NCBI GenBank assembly: GCA_028700875.1
Contig: JAQVRW010000033.1
Coordinates: 1-14,677, forward strand
Reading direction: 5' to 3'
From: Candidatus Zixiibacteriota bacterium
GTDB taxonomy: Bacteria > Zixibacteria > MSB-5A5 > GN15 > JAAZOE01
Length of the DNA: 14,677 nucleotides
In this document: positions 1 to 6,123 of the stretch, one piece after another
How positions within the stretch are numbered: position 1 is the stretch's first letter
Layout of the letters: every line of letters begins with the position of its first letter
The notes under the pieces: generated by a model
What the model saw: the letters and a program-made list of their open reading frames with translations, nothing else
What the model was told of the DNA's origin: nothing
Databases searched by the model: none
Translations under genes and position numbers: made by a program

Positions 1-12
1 CGTAGGCAGTAG

Positions 13-63
13 GTCGGGTTCGGAATCCCGGCCGCCGAAAGCGGGCGGGATGAGAAACCCGAC
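13..63. repeat. Long interrupted palindrome (large hairpin)
   Basis: The outer arms GTCGGGTT (13-20) and AACCCGAC (56-63) are perfectly complementary. After a symmetrical 4x4 internal loop, the inner arms at 25-35 and 41-51 pair at 10 of 11 positions around a CGAAA loop. There is no T-tract, so it does not look like a rho-independent terminator. It resembles the palindromic intergenic repeats found in many copies in some genomes. Whether it is repeated in this genome cannot be judged from one window. Confidence 0.55.
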
Positions 64-93
64 ATTCTGCAAATCGTCTTATCGACCGGGTGG

Positions 94-225
94 CCCGGAC
101 GTTCGTCCGGGTTTCAAACCGGATGGCCTGTTCTCTCGGATGGATTTGAGCATCGGGCGCGAAGCCGCGCGTCCCTACGGTTCGGTGGATATGCAGGCGA
201 ATAAATCCCGGCCCAGAGGGCCGGG
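94..225. repeat. Cluster of three GC-rich short hairpins
   Basis: Three further perfect stem-loops follow the large palindrome. CCCGGAC (94-100) pairs with GTCCGGG (105-111) around GTTC. GCGCG (157-161) pairs with CGCGC (166-170). CCCGGCCC (207-214) pairs with GGGCCGGG (218-225) around AGA. The word GGGGCACCC occurs twice nearby, at about 223-231 and 257-265. No convincing protein is encoded here: the 80-residue frame at 50-292 is rich in Pro, Gly and Arg and resembles no family I know. The stretch may be a mosaic of intergenic repeats or a structured RNA. Confidence 0.4.
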
Positions 226-300
226 GCACCCATGGACAAATCCCAAAGCAAGCAGCGGGGCACCCGGCGGATGGAAGGATTATGTCGGGTGAAACCGGAT

Positions 301-346
301 TGACAATAAAAAGGCGGGGGTGGCCCGTCACGGTCTCCCCCGCCTT
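301..346 (-). terminator. Rho-independent terminator of the DUF4097 gene
   Basis: AAGGCGGGGG (311-320) and CCCCCGCCTT (337-346) form a perfect 10-bp stem with a 16-nt loop. Read on the minus strand, the stem is followed by a run of T (complement of the A-rich 306-312). It lies about 30 bp past the stop codon of the leftward DUF4097 gene, as expected for its terminator. Confidence 0.85.
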
Positions 347-374
347 AACGGCATCCATGCCGGTAAACGCGGAG

Positions 375-1334
375 TTATTTTTCGTACAGATGAATGTTGC
401 CGCCGGATGTCCGCAAATACAGCTCCGGGCCGCCTTTATTGATCGGCCCCTGCAACGAAGCCTCTTCCAGTTCCCCCCGCACGGTGATGGGGAAATCGGT
501 CGAGACGACACCGCCGCTGGTTTCGGCATCGACGTCGACGGATATATCCGAGGTCAAATAGACGTCCACATTCCCGCCGCTGGTAGTCAAGCGGCAGTCT
601 TCCTGCGGTTGACGAGCGATATAGGCGCGGATATTTCCCCCGGAAGTCGAGGCGTCCACCGAACCGAGAGCCTCGCGGATCATCACGTTGCCGCCGGAGG
701 TGTGCGCGGTCAAGGGGCCGTCGGCCAACTCGACCGTGATATCGCCCCCCGATGTTTGCAAGTCGGCATCGGCCGTGCTTTCGGTCAGGGAGATATTGCC
801 GCCGGAGGTATTGACCCGCAGGCGGCCTTTGATTTGAGCCAGTCGGATATCACCGCCGGAAGTTTCCGCACGGGTCGTGCCGTCGATATCGCCGATAACG
901 ATGTCTCCCCCGGAGGTGTTGAGATCAAGATTATACTTCTGCGGGACTGTAATGACGAACTGGACATCCAACTGATTGCGGCCGTGGGCCAGGAAATCCA
1001 AGAATCCCCGACGGTCGGAGTATTCACCGATGATTTCGACGTCGCCGCCGGATTGAGAAAAAGACAATTCAAACTCATCAAAGAGCTTCTGCGCCTTGGA
1101 TTGACTATGGACGTCGGCAATCAGGGTGGCTTCGATACGCACGGTATTGCCCGCCGACGATTGGACCGAAATCGACCCGATATCGGTCTCTATCGTCAAT
1201 GTACCGCCGGGAGTGACCGTGAACTCCTTTTCCACCTTCTTCTGCTCATCGGCCCAGCTGCCGGTCGCCAGGACCATGACGATAAGCAGAACCAACCCGC
1301 ATCCTATCAACGAATGTCTTTGCCCTATCCGCAT
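375..1334 (-). CDS. Exported DUF4097-type beta-repeat protein
   Basis: A 319-residue protein with an N-terminal signal peptide (about 1-28: hydrophobic GLVLLIVMVLATGSWA, then A|DE). The body is built from nine copies of TSGG(D/N)(I/V) at residues 140, 158, 176, 194, 212, 230, 251, 272 and 309. The first six are exactly 18 residues apart, and an imperfect QSGGDV lies near 95. This ladder is typical of the DUF4097 (adhesin-like) beta-helix family, whose role is mostly unknown. I chose the ATG at 1334 because AGGAGG lies 5 nt upstream. A longer reading to 1445 would put 37 residues ahead of the signal peptide and has no ribosome site. The gene has its own terminator and is divergent from the C10 protease. 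It probably acts outside the cytoplasmic membrane; no catalytic residues are visible. Confidence 0.88.
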   Translation of the reverse strand: MRIGQRHSLIGCGLVLLIVMVLATGSWADEQKKVEKEFTVTPGGTLTIETDIGSISVQSSAGNTVRIEATLIADVHSQSKAQKLFDEFELSFSQSGGDVEIIGEYSDRRGFLDFLAHGRNQLDVQFVITVPQKYNLDLNTSGGDIVIGDIDGTTRAETSGGDIRLAQIKGRLRVNTSGGNISLTESTADADLQTSGGDITVELADGPLTAHTSGGNVMIREALGSVDASTSGGNIRAYIARQPQEDCRLTTSGGNVDVYLTSDISVDVDAETSGGVVSTDFPITVRGELEEASLQGPINKGGPELYLRTSGGNIHLYEK

Positions 1335-1483
1335 ACCTGCCTCCTGCCACAATTGTTCGAACATTCTATACCCATATGACGGAACAGCAGGCTTCAGGGT
1401 TGCTCCAAATATGCGGCCCCGCCACCCCGGAAAAAGAATTGCCAAAACGGACTAACATGGTATATTGGAAATAGGTTGAGCGG

Positions 1484-1518
1484 CGGGCCTACGGGACAGA
1501 ATCCGGGTGTTAGGCCCG
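1484..1518. repeat. Hairpin in the divergent intergenic region
   Basis: CGGGCCTA (1484-1491) and TAGGCCCG (1511-1518) are perfectly complementary around a 19-nt loop. The hairpin lies between the divergent DUF4097 and C10 protease genes. It has no T-tract, so it could be an mRNA leader structure or operator-like element of the protease gene. No clear -35/-10 pair was recognised in this intergenic stretch. Confidence 0.35.
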
Positions 1519-1608
1519 TAAGTCGTTAGCGTTAAAGCGTTTTACTACAGACGGCAATACGTGTCCAATATGACCCGAACCGAGAACCCGCAACCGAGGA
1601 CATCATCT

Positions 1609-4600
1609 ATGAATCCACGGCAACGCGCACGGCAGTTTTCCCTTAAAGTCAAAAACGTGAGTTTCCAGGTAGCTCTGGCCATCCTGTTTGTCGTTCTTCT
1701 GCCTTGGGCCCAAGTGGCTTACGCGGAATTAGCCACCGCCGACCAGATGGAACAGATTTGCCGGAATTGGCTGACCGTTATCGTGACGGAAAAGGGAGAC
1801 TGGGGAGGATCGACCGAACCCACGATAGTCGATATTCAGGATATCGTGGAGAATGATACCCTCGTGGCCCGATATTACGCCATCGACCCGGCCGGATATA
1901 TCATGGTTCCGGCGCTCAAGGAAATGGCCCCGGTCAGCGCCTATTCCGATGAGTACGCGCTCGATATTCATGAGACGGGCGGGGGCATGGCCGTGATGAT
2001 GCGGCAAATCTTTACGGATCGGTTCCGGATATTCGTCCAAACCTATGGGAGCCTCGAAACGGTTCAAGCCATCGACCGGCCCTTGTTTGACCCCAATAAT
2101 CAAACCCTGTGGAACAAGATGACGGTCCCCCCCGACCAATTCGTTCCGAGAGCGGACAAGGTCCTCGGCGCGCAGATGCTGAGTGTCGGGCCGTTTCTCA
2201 CCACGGCCTGGCATCAGGGCGCGCCGTACAACGATCTTTGCCCGGAAGGTGACGGGGGGCGATGCGCAGTAGGGTGCGTGGCCACGGCGGCGGCGCAGAT
2301 CGCGCGATATCATCAATGGCCCCCCTATGGCACCGGGACCCATTCTTACTATTGGGGCGGCGACACATCCTGCGACGGCAGCACGCCCGGCCAAACCCTG
2401 TCGGCCGACTTTACCGACGCCTATGCATATGATGATTCTCCGGCGGCAGTGGCGGAGTTGTCGTACGAGATGGGTATCGCCTTCAGCATGGATTACGGCG
2501 TCTGCGGCTCCGGTGCCTATACTCTGGACGGTGCGAACGTTTTCCCCGAACATTTCAATTATGACGCGGCCGCCACGACCCGGAATCGGTCCAATTATTC
2601 GGCCGAGGATTGGTTCGGTATTATACAGGACGAAATCGATCAGGGCCGGCCGATTCTGTACCGCATTTACAGCCACGCGATCGTCTGCGACGGCTGGCGG
2701 CAGGTTTCCGGCCTAAATCAGTATCATTTTAATTATGGCTGGGGTGGCAGTCAAACCACCTGGTACACGGTCGACAACTTGTATTGCCCCTGGAGCGGAT
2801 GCGATCCGATGGTGGAGGGAATGGTCATCAATATCATTCCCAAAACATCCATCATCTGGCTCGGAGGGACCGCTCTGACGGACTTGACGGGAGGAGACGG
2901 TGATAATATTCCAGAGGCGGGCGAAACCGTAGACCTGGTGGTGACCGTAGCCAACTTCGGAGCCGCCGCGGTTTCCGATGTCACCGCCCAACTTCTGGTG
3001 GATGACGCTTCGATTTCGGTTCTCGACGGTTCGACCACCTATTCATATATCGGCGCGCGCGATTCCGTAAAGAACACGGCCGACCCGTTCCGGTTGTCGA
3101 TCCCGGCCGATTATATTTCGCGGATCGATTCCTTCTTCGTTATTCTGACTTGCAACGCCGGGGCGACGGTCGACACGCTGGTTTTCGAAAAGTCCCTCGG
3201 CCGCACGGGCGTGTTGTTGGTCGATGACGACGGATACACGTCTTTCGACAGTTACTATCGGTCGGCTTTCGAGAACCTCCGGATACCTTATGACATATGG
3301 ATTCATGAATCGTACGCGGTGGTCGATTCGGCGCTTTTGGCCGCACATGACATCGTCGTCTGGTTCACGGGCGGGTATCGCGCCGATCCGTTGAGCAGCG
3401 CGGAAATCACGCGCCTGACGGGGTACATGAATGCCGGCGGCAGGCTTTTCCTGTCCGGCCAGGGGATCGCCGCCGAGTTGAGTACCGATGATACGACCTT
3501 TTTACACGATTACCTGAAAAGCGAATACCTCTCCACTTCCCTCGTCCCGCTTCTGTGGGGCGCGGCCGAGGCGCAAATCATGACCGCCGCCGATTCGGTC
3601 CTGATCATGGGCAGCGGCGGCGCCGGCAATCAAACCAATCCGGATCACATCAGCGCGGTCAACGGTGGTGTGGCCGAGCTAGGATATTACAGCCAGACCG
3701 ATTACGGGGCCGTGTCATATCTGGGATCGTATCGGTTGGCCTTTTTCGCTTTCGGTTTCGAGGCCATCTCCAACGGCGATTCGCGCTGGGCCTATCGGGA
3801 GGAGGTCTTGACCCGGGTGCTCGACTTTTTCGAGTACGGTTTGCCCACCAATTCTCCGATGGCGCTGAACGTGGTCCCTACTCCCGGGGTACGCCTTAAC
3901 ATGACCGATCACGCGCCGGCGATAACCTGGACTTATTACGATCCACAAGAATTGCCCCAGCAAATGTACCAGGTTCAGATGGGCACCGATACCAATTGGA
4001 CGGTTGCGGAAATGTGGGCGGTCGGGCCGACGGCGGGTTCCGAAACCGCCATTCCCTATGCCGGGGCGGAACTGATCGACGGGCATCGGTATTATTATCG
4101 CGTCCGGGTGTATAACGGCGTCGTCTGGTCGACCTGGGCCAAGGGGGACATGCGGATGAACTCGCGTCCTTCCACGCCCACCAACCAGACCCCGTCCGGT
4201 TTTGTCGGAACCATGTCCGAAACCCCGGACCTAACCGTCACCAACGCCACCGACAACGAATATGACACGCGCACCTATGCCTTCGAGATCTATGACGATT
4301 CCCTGATGACGACCCTGGCCGCCTCGGCCGAGCATCAGACCCAGGGGGCAGGGACCACGACGAAGTGGAAAGTGGTTACGGTTTTATCCGATGATGAGGA
4401 TTATTACTGGCGAACGCTGGCCGATGACGGGTATGAGCTGAGTGACTGGACGCCATTGGCCTCATTTTGGGTCAATTCGACCAATCTGCCGCCGACGTCA
4501 TTTGGCCTGGTCTCCCCGGCCGACGAGAGCAAGTTGAGCGATCGACAACCGACGTTCGTGTGGAACAGTTCGATAGACAATGACCGGTTCGATCGGGTCG

Positions 4601-4992
4601 TCTACACGCTGTACTACGCCACGGATTCCATCTTCTATGGGACTCAATCGGTCTCGGGAATACAGGATACCCAGGTGACCATCACGCAATTGCTCCAGTA
4701 CGGCAAGCGGTACTACTGGCGAGTCATGGCGACCGACCTGTTTTCCACCTCGACATACAGTTCGGATGTGTATACGTTTCTGACCACGATGATCGGCGAC
4801 GCCAACGGTGACGGCACGCTCAATGTCGGCGACGCCATTTATATCATCAGCTACATCTTCCGGGAAGGCCCGGCCCCCGACCCGATTGTTTCCGCCGACG
4901 CCAACTGCGACGGCAAGATCAACGTCAGCGATGCCGTCTATCTGATCAACTATATATTCAGGGGCGGACCGCCTCCGCAGTGCAACAAATAG
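1609..4992 (+). CDS. Secreted C10 (streptopain-type) cysteine protease with dockerin
   Basis: An exported multidomain protease of 1127 residues. A signal peptide (about 17-39, ending AYA|E) is followed by a prodomain (about 41-175). The C10 peptidase domain (about 185-410) has nucleophile Cys223 in GCVATAAAQIARYH and His356 in SHAIVCDG, then the family's YGWGG loop (376-380). After this come a CARDB-like beta domain (about 415-530), a Rossmann-like domain resembling class I glutamine amidotransferases (about 532-744), about three fibronectin III-like domains (750-1060) and a type I dockerin (1062-1124). Streptopain relatives are made as zymogens and cut themselves free. I prefer the ATG at 1609, which has GAGGA 8 nt upstream. 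A GTG at 1561 in the same frame adds 16 residues but has no ribosome site. The role is probably degradation of external protein. A cohesin partner is not in the window. Confidence 0.9.
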   Translation: MNPRQRARQFSLKVKNVSFQVALAILFVVLLPWAQVAYAELATADQMEQICRNWLTVIVTEKGDWGGSTEPTIVDIQDIVENDTLVARYYAIDPAGYIMVPALKEMAPVSAYSDEYALDIHETGGGMAVMMRQIFTDRFRIFVQTYGSLETVQAIDRPLFDPNNQTLWNKMTVPPDQFVPRADKVLGAQMLSVGPFLTTAWHQGAPYNDLCPEGDGGRCAVGCVATAAAQIARYHQWPPYGTGTHSYYWGGDTSCDGSTPGQTLSADFTDAYAYDDSPAAVAELSYEMGIAFSMDYGVCGSGAYTLDGANVFPEHFNYDAAATTRNRSNYSAEDWFGIIQDEIDQGRPILYRIYSHAIVCDGWRQVSGLNQYHFNYGWGGSQTTWYTVDNLYCPWSGCDPMVEGMVINIIPKTSIIWLGGTALTDLTGGDGDNIPEAGETVDLVVTVANFGAAAVSDVTAQLLVDDASISVLDGSTTYSYIGARDSVKNTADPFRLSIPADYISRIDSFFVILTCNAGATVDTLVFEKSLGRTGVLLVDDDGYTSFDSYYRSAFENLRIPYDIWIHESYAVVDSALLAAHDIVVWFTGGYRADPLSSAEITRLTGYMNAGGRLFLSGQGIAAELSTDDTTFLHDYLKSEYLSTSLVPLLWGAAEAQIMTAADSVLIMGSGGAGNQTNPDHISAVNGGVAELGYYSQTDYGAVSYLGSYRLAFFAFGFEAISNGDSRWAYREEVLTRVLDFFEYGLPTNSPMALNVVPTPGVRLNMTDHAPAITWTYYDPQELPQQMYQVQMGTDTNWTVAEMWAVGPTAGSETAIPYAGAELIDGHRYYYRVRVYNGVVWSTWAKGDMRMNSRPSTPTNQTPSGFVGTMSETPDLTVTNATDNEYDTRTYAFEIYDDSLMTTLAASAEHQTQGAGTTTKWKVVTVLSDDEDYYWRTLADDGYELSDWTPLASFWVNSTNLPPTSFGLVSPADESKLSDRQPTFVWNSSIDNDRFDRVVYTLYYATDSIFYGTQSVSGIQDTQVTITQLLQYGKRYYWRVMATDLFSTSTYSSDVYTFLTTMIGDANGDGTLNVGDAIYIISYIFREGPAPDPIVSADANCDGKINVSDAVYLINYIFRGGPPPQCNK
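4795..4980 (+). other. Type I dockerin module of the C10 protease
   Basis: This segment encodes two calcium-binding F-hand repeats, DANGDGTLNVGDAIYI and DANCDGKINVSDAVYL. They are separated by a linker rich in Gly and Pro and followed by IFRGGPPP. Asp/Asn spacing matches the type I dockerin loop. Dockerins bind cohesins. In non-cellulolytic bacteria they often occur at the ends of exported enzymes, where the anchoring partner is not known. Confidence 0.85.
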
Positions 4993-5012
4993 GGGCTTTG
5001 AGATATTAGCGG

Positions 5013-5041
5013 AAAAGGCCGGCGCAGAGCCGGCCTTTTTT
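5013..5041 (+). terminator. Rho-independent terminator of the C10 protease gene
   Basis: AAAAGGCCGGC (5013-5023) and GCCGGCCTTTT (5029-5039) form a perfect 11-bp stem around GCAGA, with a T-run at 5036-5041. It starts 20 bp after the protease stop codon. It also isolates that gene from the insertion element that follows. Confidence 0.92.
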
Positions 5042-5061
5042 ATGCGGTCGAAGACAGAGCA

Positions 5062-5079
5062 CCACGGCTTTAGCCGTGG
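5062..5079. repeat. Left-end palindrome of the IS200/IS605-type element
   Basis: CCACGGCT and AGCCGTGG pair perfectly around TT. It shares the core GGCTTTAGCC with the right-end palindrome 264 bp downstream. It is probably the subterminal hairpin recognised by the transposase. Confidence 0.7.
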
Positions 5080-5110
5080 ATGAATGAGCCTTGAGGCGGT
5101 ATATTGGTAT

Positions 5111-5290
5111 GTGGAAGTAATCAAGACAGCGCATGGGATGTATTGTTTGCATTACCATGTGGTTTGGGTGTGTAAATACCGCCGAAAGATCCTGAAGCCT
5201 GGCGTCTGTTCGTATATCCGCAAGACGCTCCGAAACTATGTCGAACATCAAGGACGCCAGGATTCAGGACAACTCCGTCAGGAGTTGTAA
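5111..5290 (+). pseudogene. Internally deleted Y1 transposase (TnpA) remnant
   Basis: The frame starts at a GTG (5111) with GAGGCGG about 9-15 nt upstream; an ATG at 5084 is also in frame. It reads VEVIKTAHGMYCLHYHVV then WVCKYRRKIL, the conserved first strand of the Y1 transposase domain. It passes after about 20 residues into YVEHQGRQDSGQLRQEL, which resembles the C-terminal tail of the same subgroup. The product is about 59 residues, against about 130-140 for intact TnpA. The middle, with the HUH metal site and the catalytic Tyr, is missing, so it cannot be active. The reading frame stays open across the join. N-terminal identity is clear; the C-terminal match is from memory of the family. 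Confidence 0.75.
5190..5269. repeat. 17-bp inverted repeat spanning the transposase deletion
   Basis: The arm at 5190-5206 (TCCTGAAGCCTGGCGTC) and the arm at 5253-5269 (GACGCCAGGATTCAGGA) are complementary at 16 of 17 positions, with a 46-nt loop between. The arms lie in the retained N-terminal and C-terminal parts of the transposase frame, on either side of the inferred deletion join. Confidence 0.7.
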
Positions 5291-5320
5291 CAAAGGCGCG
5301 AAGCGCTTGGCGTAAGCCAA
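5269..5320. repeat. Three tandem small hairpins at the element's right side
   Basis: ACAACTCC (5269-5276) pairs with GGAGTTGT (5281-5288) around GTCA. GCGC (5296-5299) pairs with GCGC (5303-5306) around GAA. TTGGC (5307-5311) pairs with GCCAA (5316-5320) around GTAA. With the right-end palindrome they make a nearly continuous series of stem-loops, as expected where single-stranded DNA or RNA structure matters. Confidence 0.55.
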
Positions 5321-5325
5321 AAGAA

Positions 5326-5343
5326 CCCCGGCTTTAGCCGGGG
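5326..5343. repeat. Right-end palindrome of the IS200/IS605-type element
   Basis: CCCCGGCT and AGCCGGGG pair perfectly around TT. The central GGCTTTAGCC is identical to that of the left-end palindrome; the outer pairs differ (CCAC versus CCCC). No long T-tract follows, so it is more likely an element end than a terminator. Confidence 0.7.
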
Positions 5344-5377
5344 GTATCTATTGCCCCTCGGCCGCGAAAAAGCAGGT

Positions 5378-5406
5378 TTGACATCATTGCAGCCGCTACG
5401 TATATA
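5378..5406 (+). promoter_or_regulatory. Sigma70-like promoter for the nitroreductase gene
   Basis: TTGACA (5378-5383, perfect -35) is followed by exactly 17 nt and then TATATA (5401-5406, a good -10). It lies about 70 bp before the nitroreductase start and 35 bp after the right palindrome of the insertion element. It may also serve the flavodiiron gene downstream. Confidence 0.75.
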
Positions 5407-5475
5407 GTAAAATCCCCTGCGGAGACCGAAATAGTGTCGCGCCGGAAACGGGGAACCATTTTCCTGGAGGCAGAT

Positions 5476-5985
5476 ATGGAAGCAATCGAAGCAATTCTGG
5501 GCCGACGCAGCATTCGCCGGTATTACGGCCGCCCGGTGACGGAGGATCAGATTGAACAGATTCTTCGGGCCGCCATGTGCGCCCCCTCGGCCAATAACGA
5601 ACAACCCTGGCAATTTATCGTCATCACCGATCGCCGGATGCTTGACCGCATCCCGACGGTTCATCCTTATTCCGCCATGTTAAAAGAGGCGCCGTTGGCC
5701 ATCCTGGTCTGCGGCGACGTCTCTCTGGATAAGTCTCCGGGGTACTGGGTGGTCGATTGCGCGGCGGCCACACAAAACCTGTTGGTGGCCGCATATGCCC
5801 TCGGTTTGGGTACGGTCTGGCTGGGGGTGTATCCCAGGGAAGAAAGGATGGGCGACATCGCGGCGTTGTTCGGACTTCCCGACCATGTCAAACCGCTGGC
5901 GCTGGTGGCTGTCGGCCATCCGGCCGAAAAGAAACCGGCCAATGACCGCTACGATGCGTCACGGGTCCGGCGGAATACATGGTAA
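5476..5985 (+). CDS. Nitroreductase family protein (FMN-dependent)
   Basis: A cytoplasmic flavoprotein of 169 residues, short for the family. It has the usual landmarks: RRSIRRY near the start (10-16), the FMN-contacting APSANNEQPWQF (36-47), the helix WVVDCAAATQNLLVAAYALGLG (split here: WVVDCAAATQ 91-100, then ALGLGTVWLGVYP 108-120) and the C-terminal ALVAVGHPAEKKP (142-154). Family members bind FMN as dimers and use NAD(P)H to reduce nitro compounds, quinones or flavins; the natural substrate cannot be read from sequence. I chose the ATG at 5476, which has GGAGG 6 nt upstream. A GTG at 5434 in frame has no ribosome site. A strong promoter lies upstream, and the flavodiiron gene follows after 138 bp. 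Confidence 0.9.
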   Translation: MEAIEAILGRRSIRRYYGRPVTEDQIEQILRAAMCAPSANNEQPWQFIVITDRRMLDRIPTVHPYSAMLKEAPLAILVCGDVSLDKSPGYWVVDCAAATQNLLVAAYALGLGTVWLGVYPREERMGDIAALFGLPDHVKPLALVAVGHPAEKKPANDRYDASRVRRNTW

Positions 5986-6123
5986 GCGGCAAGACCGTGA
6001 CCGGGAATGATTTTATATGCGCCCGTCAGATGGAGTTAGCCGCCCGGCCCGGCATGTCCGTATCTACGATAATGGGCGACATATGCTATTTTGGTAACCT
6101 GGAATCATTCGTGAGGTAAAGAG

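Larger units (their letters stand above)
5050..5350 (+). mobile_element. Decayed, internally deleted IS200/IS605-type element
   Basis: About 300 bp bounded by two similar imperfect-twin palindromes: CCACGGCT-TT-AGCCGTGG at 5062-5079 and CCCCGGCT-TT-AGCCGGGG at 5326-5343. Between them lies a short ORF that keeps only the start and end of a Y1 (IS200/IS605) transposase. Elements of this family move as single-stranded DNA and carry subterminal hairpins, not terminal inverted repeats, which matches what is seen. Exact ends cannot be fixed from the sequence alone. The element sits directly behind the C10 gene terminator and just ahead of the nitroreductase promoter, so it does not interrupt a gene. 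It cannot move itself, but a full-length relative could move it (MITE-like). Confidence 0.75.

Noticed and set aside
50..292. 80-residue open frame in the palindrome-rich left end
   Set aside because: Low-complexity Pro/Gly/Arg-rich product, no ribosome site, and the frame crosses several hairpins; it looks like non-coding repeat sequence.
1299..1313. SLIGC lipobox-like motif in the DUF4097 protein (Cys12), suggesting a lipoprotein
   Set aside because: The Cys precedes the hydrophobic core instead of following it, so it cannot be a normal signal peptidase II site; a type I signal peptide ending near residue 28 fits better.
282..1379. 365-residue plus-strand frame opposite the DUF4097 gene
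   Set aside because: It is the antisense shadow of the repetitive TSGG coding sequence; the minus-strand product has a signal peptide, a ribosome site and a family match.
1729..2676. 315-residue minus-strand frame within the C10 protease
   Set aside because: Antisense to the prodomain and catalytic domain, no family resemblance; a shadow of GC-biased codons.
5269..5343. Possible omega-RNA (TnpB guide) at the right end of the IS200/IS605 element
   Set aside because: The hairpins recall such RNAs, but there is no tnpB gene or remnant in the element, and the small TnpA-only type has end hairpins without one.
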